Shown here: one piece after another, positions 14,465 to 16,572 of the stretch
How positions within the stretch are numbered: the stretch's first letter is position 1
Layout of the letters: each line of letters opens with the position of its first letter
Assembly (NCBI GenBank): GCA_007695205.1
Contig: REEF01001077.1
Coordinates: 1-16,572 of the forward strand
Source of the DNA: Planctomycetaceae bacterium
GTDB lineage: Bacteria > Planctomycetota > Planctomycetia > Pirellulales > Pirellulaceae
DNA length: 16,572 bases
Reading direction: 5' to 3'
Program-made: the position numbers and the translations under genes
Notes under the pieces: generated by a model
Databases searched by the model: none
Seen by the model: the letters and a program-made list of their open reading frames with translations, nothing else
What the model was told of the DNA's origin: nothing

Positions 14465-16085
14465 CGGTCCCAGGGCGACGCCAAGCCAGTGGATGGTCGC
14501 ACCGTCTCTGCGGGTCGGTGCGCCGAAGCGACGGGTGTCGTTCGAAATCCAGAGCTCGCCATCGACCAGTCACGATATCGGTTGGTTCGAAGCCTGGGAT
14601 GCCCCGACCAGCGGGCGAAGTGCATCCGGCGAAGGGAGAGCGGGTAGCGCCGAGCCGTGGCAGCCGGACGACCTGCTGCTGCGTCTTGCCGTCGCGCTGC
14701 AATCGCCGCCGCGGCTGTTTACCGACGAAGACGGTCCCCTTCGCTGGCACGCGCCGTTAGCGCCCTACCAATGTGATGGGGTCGAGACGCTCCTGACGCG
14801 TCGCGAGGTTCTGCTGGCCGACGACATGGGGTTGGGCAAGACGGTGCAAGCCGCCGCCGCGCTGCGGATCCTTTGCTTTCGCGAGGGGATCCAGTGCGCG
14901 CTGGTCGTGTGCCCAGCGTCGCTGGTCCATCAATGGCGTTCCGAGCTGCGGGTGTGGGCGCCGGAGCTGGCCGTCGTGCCCGTTTCGGGGCCGCCCGCCG
15001 AACGAGGCCGTTTGTGGCGGATGCCCGCGCACGTGCATCTCGTGGGATATGAAACGCTGCGAGGCGACGTGCTGGACCTGCACAACTCGCCCGTCCTGCG
15101 TAAACGCTGGGACGTGGTGTTGCTGGACGAAGCGTCACGGATCAAGAACCGCGATTCGGGTATCTCGCAAGCGTGCAAACGGATCCCGCGCGACCGGCGT
15201 TGGGCGCTCACCGGCACGCCCTTGGAAAACTCGACAGAAGATCTCGTTTCCCTGCTCGACTTTTTGCTGGGCGAACCGGGCGAAAGGACTCTGCACCGCC
15301 ACGCGACGAACTTCCGGCCGACGCTCAAGACCCTGCAGCTCCGCCGCAAGAAAGGCGACGTGTTACCCGATTTGCCGCCGCTCAGGATCGAGGAACTCAC
15401 CCTGGAACTCGGAACTCGGCAACGCGAAGCCTATGACCGAGCCGAACAGGAGGGCACGCTCAGGTTGCAGCAGTATGGGCCTGCGCTGACCATCACCCAC
15501 GTATTGGAACTCATCTCACGGCTGAAGCAGATCTGCAACGCAGAACCGGTCACCGGCGAATCCGCCAAGATGCAGGACATTTCGGCTCGATTGGCAACGC
15601 TGGTAGCCGAGGGGCATCGAGCCCTTGTTTTTTCACAGTTCACGGACGGCCTGTTCGGCGTGGACATGGTTGCCCGAATCTTGCGAGGCTTTCACCCATT
15701 GAAATTCACGGGCGCCATGTCGGCCAAGCAGCGTAGCGACGTACTTCGCGCATTCCGAACCGACCCACGCCACAAGGCCATGATCCTCTCCCTACGCGCT
15801 GGCGGCGTGGGCCTGAACCTTCAATCCGCTTCTTACGTGTTCCACATGGACCGCTGGTGGAATCCGGCCATCGAGGACCAGGCCGAAAGTCGCGCTCACC
15901 GCCTGGGCCAATCGTATCCCGTCACCGCCTTTCGTTACGTGTGCGCCGACACGATCGAAGAGCGAATCGAGGCGATTCTGCGCGAGAAGCGTCACATCTT
16001 CCAACAGTTTGTCGACGACGTCACATTGGACCTGAAGAGCATGCTGACCGCAGACGAAATGTTCGGCCTGTTCGGCCTCCCGTAA
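14448..16085 (+). CDS. SNF2-family DEAD-like helicase/translocase, 545 aa
   Basis: A superfamily-2 double-stranded-DNA translocase. Motifs in order: LAPYQCDGVETLL (104-116), motif I LLADDMGLGKT (Lys131), Ia ALVVCPASLVHQW, motif II LLDEAS at 225-230 (DEAS rather than DEAH/DEAQ), motif III ALTGTPLENS (253-262), IV ALVFSQFTDGL (392-402), V ILSLRAGGVGLNLQSASYVF (446-465), then DRWWNPAIEDQAESRAHRLG with motif VI near 478-488. All core motifs are present, so it should be active. The protein is short for the family: about 100 residues of low-complexity Ser/Arg/Gly-rich N-terminus, then only the motor. It therefore probably needs partners for target recognition. The ATG at 14448 overlaps the preceding gene by 17 nt. 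No strong ribosome site is visible, and a somewhat later start is possible. Confidence 0.93.
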   Translation: MIPCRNGPRATPSQWMVAPSLRVGAPKRRVSFEIQSSPSTSHDIGWFEAWDAPTSGRSASGEGRAGSAEPWQPDDLLLRLAVALQSPPRLFTDEDGPLRWHAPLAPYQCDGVETLLTRREVLLADDMGLGKTVQAAAALRILCFREGIQCALVVCPASLVHQWRSELRVWAPELAVVPVSGPPAERGRLWRMPAHVHLVGYETLRGDVLDLHNSPVLRKRWDVVLLDEASRIKNRDSGISQACKRIPRDRRWALTGTPLENSTEDLVSLLDFLLGEPGERTLHRHATNFRPTLKTLQLRRKKGDVLPDLPPLRIEELTLELGTRQREAYDRAEQEGTLRLQQYGPALTITHVLELISRLKQICNAEPVTGESAKMQDISARLATLVAEGHRALVFSQFTDGLFGVDMVARILRGFHPLKFTGAMSAKQRSDVLRAFRTDPRHKAMILSLRAGGVGLNLQSASYVFHMDRWWNPAIEDQAESRAHRLGQSYPVTAFRYVCADTIEERIEAILREKRHIFQQFVDDVTLDLKSMLTADEMFGLFGLP

Positions 16086-16088
16086 CCA

Positions 16089-16189
16089 AATTCACCAAAA
16101 TTCGGACGCCACGCCCCACCCCGTAGCCGAATTCACCAAAATTCGGACGCCACGCCCCACCCCGTAGCCGAATTTGCCAAAATTCGGAC
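16089..16189. repeat. 41-bp tandem repeat (about 2.4 units) with embedded palindromes
   Basis: The unit contains the hairpin CCGAATTCACCAAAATTCGG (7-bp stem) followed by ACGCCACGCCCCACCCCGTAG. Equivalent positions fall 41 bp apart (AATTC at 16130 and AATTT at 16171, and an earlier partial copy near 16089). The third copy diverges (TTTGCC in place of TTCACC) and then breaks off. A further GAATTCGCC-like fragment occurs near 16217. It starts 4 bp after the helicase stop. There are no spacers of CRISPR type. Confidence 0.85.
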
Positions 16190-16330
16190 CGCCAAGATAA
16201 CCAACCCCCTTGACCAGAATTCGCCCGCGTAGAAAACAAATCATCTTTTGTCTCCCCGTGTGGTGTGGCATACCTCCGGACATGCCTGTCCCCCCTGTTG
16301 GGTTGATAACAATCATGCCCTCTAGCTCCA

Positions 16331-16370
16331 CCCAGTGCTTCAGGCTTCGCCTGCTATAATATGGACTGGG
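16331..16370 (+). promoter_or_regulatory. Extended -10 promoter within an inverted repeat
   Basis: TGCTATAAT at 16352-16360 is a perfect extended -10 element (TGnTATAAT). No good -35 is seen at 16-18 bp, which is common for extended -10 promoters. A CAGGC-TTC-GCCTG palindrome (16341-16353) lies directly upstream, and CCCAGT (16331-16336) with ACTGGG (16365-16370) bracket the whole promoter. The symmetric arrangement could be an operator, or part of another repeat. Transcription would start near 16367 and run rightwards. Confidence 0.5.
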
Positions 16371-16524
16371 TTGCCACGGTGGCGAGAATCGGCTGGCCGA
16401 GGCCAGCGGTGCCCGTTTTCGAAGGAGAAGAACATGCTGCAAATCACGATGATCCTAGGTGGTTCTTCGCGAGCAAGAAATCGCCCCCGGAAACGTCATG
16501 AATCATGCGGGCGATTCTTTTTTT
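16367..16524 (+). ncRNA. Candidate small RNA or attenuated leader transcript
   Basis: Promoter at 16352-16360 and terminator at 16479-16524 would define an RNA of about 158 nt. The 5' part can fold: GCCA-CGG-TGGC at about 16373-16383, then a perfect GCTGGC-CGAG-GCCAGC hairpin at about 16392-16407. A strong AAGGAG site (16422-16427) precedes an ATG at 16434 that opens a frame running through the terminator to the window edge (MLQITMILGGSSRARNRPRK...). Because the terminator interrupts it, either the product is regulated by attenuation or the RNA itself matters. I cannot match it to a known riboswitch or sRNA class. Confidence 0.35.
16479..16524 (+). terminator. Intrinsic (Rho-independent) terminator
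   Basis: AATCGCCC (16479-16486) pairs perfectly with GGGCGATT (16509-16516), and seven T follow (16518-16524). The 22-nt loop holds a smaller palindrome, CATGA-A-TCATG. Stem plus U-tract make this the best terminator in the window. It lies only 45 nt after the small ORF's start codon. Confidence 0.75.
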
Positions 16525-16572
16525 GCACCATCTTTCAACGTCTTCGTGTAGTTTATGACGGTTGCGAATTCT

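Noticed and set aside
10655..16085. Naming the cluster BREX, Shango or DISARM
   Set aside because: Only the ATPase family and a helicase are shared. No PglX, PglZ, BrxA/B/C, TerB-domain, DrmA/B/C or methylase gene is visible, so a named type cannot be supported.
16089..16189. Short CRISPR array
   Set aside because: The units follow each other at 41 bp with no variable spacers, and the third copy decays. It is a plain tandem repeat, and no cas gene is present.
16367..16434. Known riboswitch in the hairpin-rich leader
   Set aside because: The two hairpins and intervening bases match no riboswitch consensus that I can recall (cobalamin, SAM, fluoride, guanidine).
16092..16442. 116-codon minus-strand frame over the right-hand repeats
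   Set aside because: It translates the tandem repeat into repeated FGEFGYGVGRGVRI-like peptide; it has no ribosome site and is an artefact of the 41-bp (not multiple of 3) repeats being open on this strand.

Overview
The window (GC-rich, about 60% by eye) looks like a planctomycete chromosome, probably Pirellulales. The grounds are formylglycine sulfatases, Tat-exported Gfo/Idh/MocA and sugar-isomerase-like proteins, a ThuA plus DUF1080 protein, a REP-type HUH transposase, and many palindromic intergenic repeats of the kind I associate with that phylum. The assignment rests on gene content and style, not on a search.

Layout. 1-250: the tail of an unidentified + strand gene, then a large inverted repeat between convergent genes. 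251-4005 (- strand): two overlapping exported sulfatase genes, the upstream one with an extra beta-rich C-terminal domain. 4155-5617: a REP-associated HUH/Y1 transposase gene (- strand) bracketed by a perfect 21-bp inverted repeat. 5728-10343 (+ strand): a three-gene exported carbohydrate operon (Tat isomerase-like protein, Tat Gfo/Idh/MocA oxidoreductase, ThuA-DUF1080 two-domain protein). With the sulfatases this suggests breakdown of sulfated polysaccharide and chemistry on 3-keto sugars.

10655-16085 (+ strand): the most unusual part, a compact five-gene cluster. It encodes an unrecognised 252-aa protein, a 361-aa protein that looks like a BREX-type (DUF2791/BrxD-like) ATPase which has lost its Walker motifs, an apparently intact 408-aa ATPase of the same family whose gene overlaps it by ATGA, an unrecognised 177-aa protein, and a 545-aa SNF2-family helicase whose gene overlaps the 177-aa gene by 17 nt. 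A REP-like palindrome lies between the third and fourth genes. BrxD-like ATPase plus helicase is a theme of anti-phage systems (BREX, and the ATPase/helicase pair of Shango), but no methylase, PglZ, nuclease or TerB protein is visible here. I read it as a candidate undescribed defence or DNA-transaction system; that is inference.

16086-16572: no clear protein gene. It holds a 41-bp tandem repeat, an extended -10 promoter, a hairpin-rich leader, a small ORF with a strong Shine-Dalgarno and a good intrinsic terminator. Together these look like a short transcription unit (small RNA or attenuated leader).
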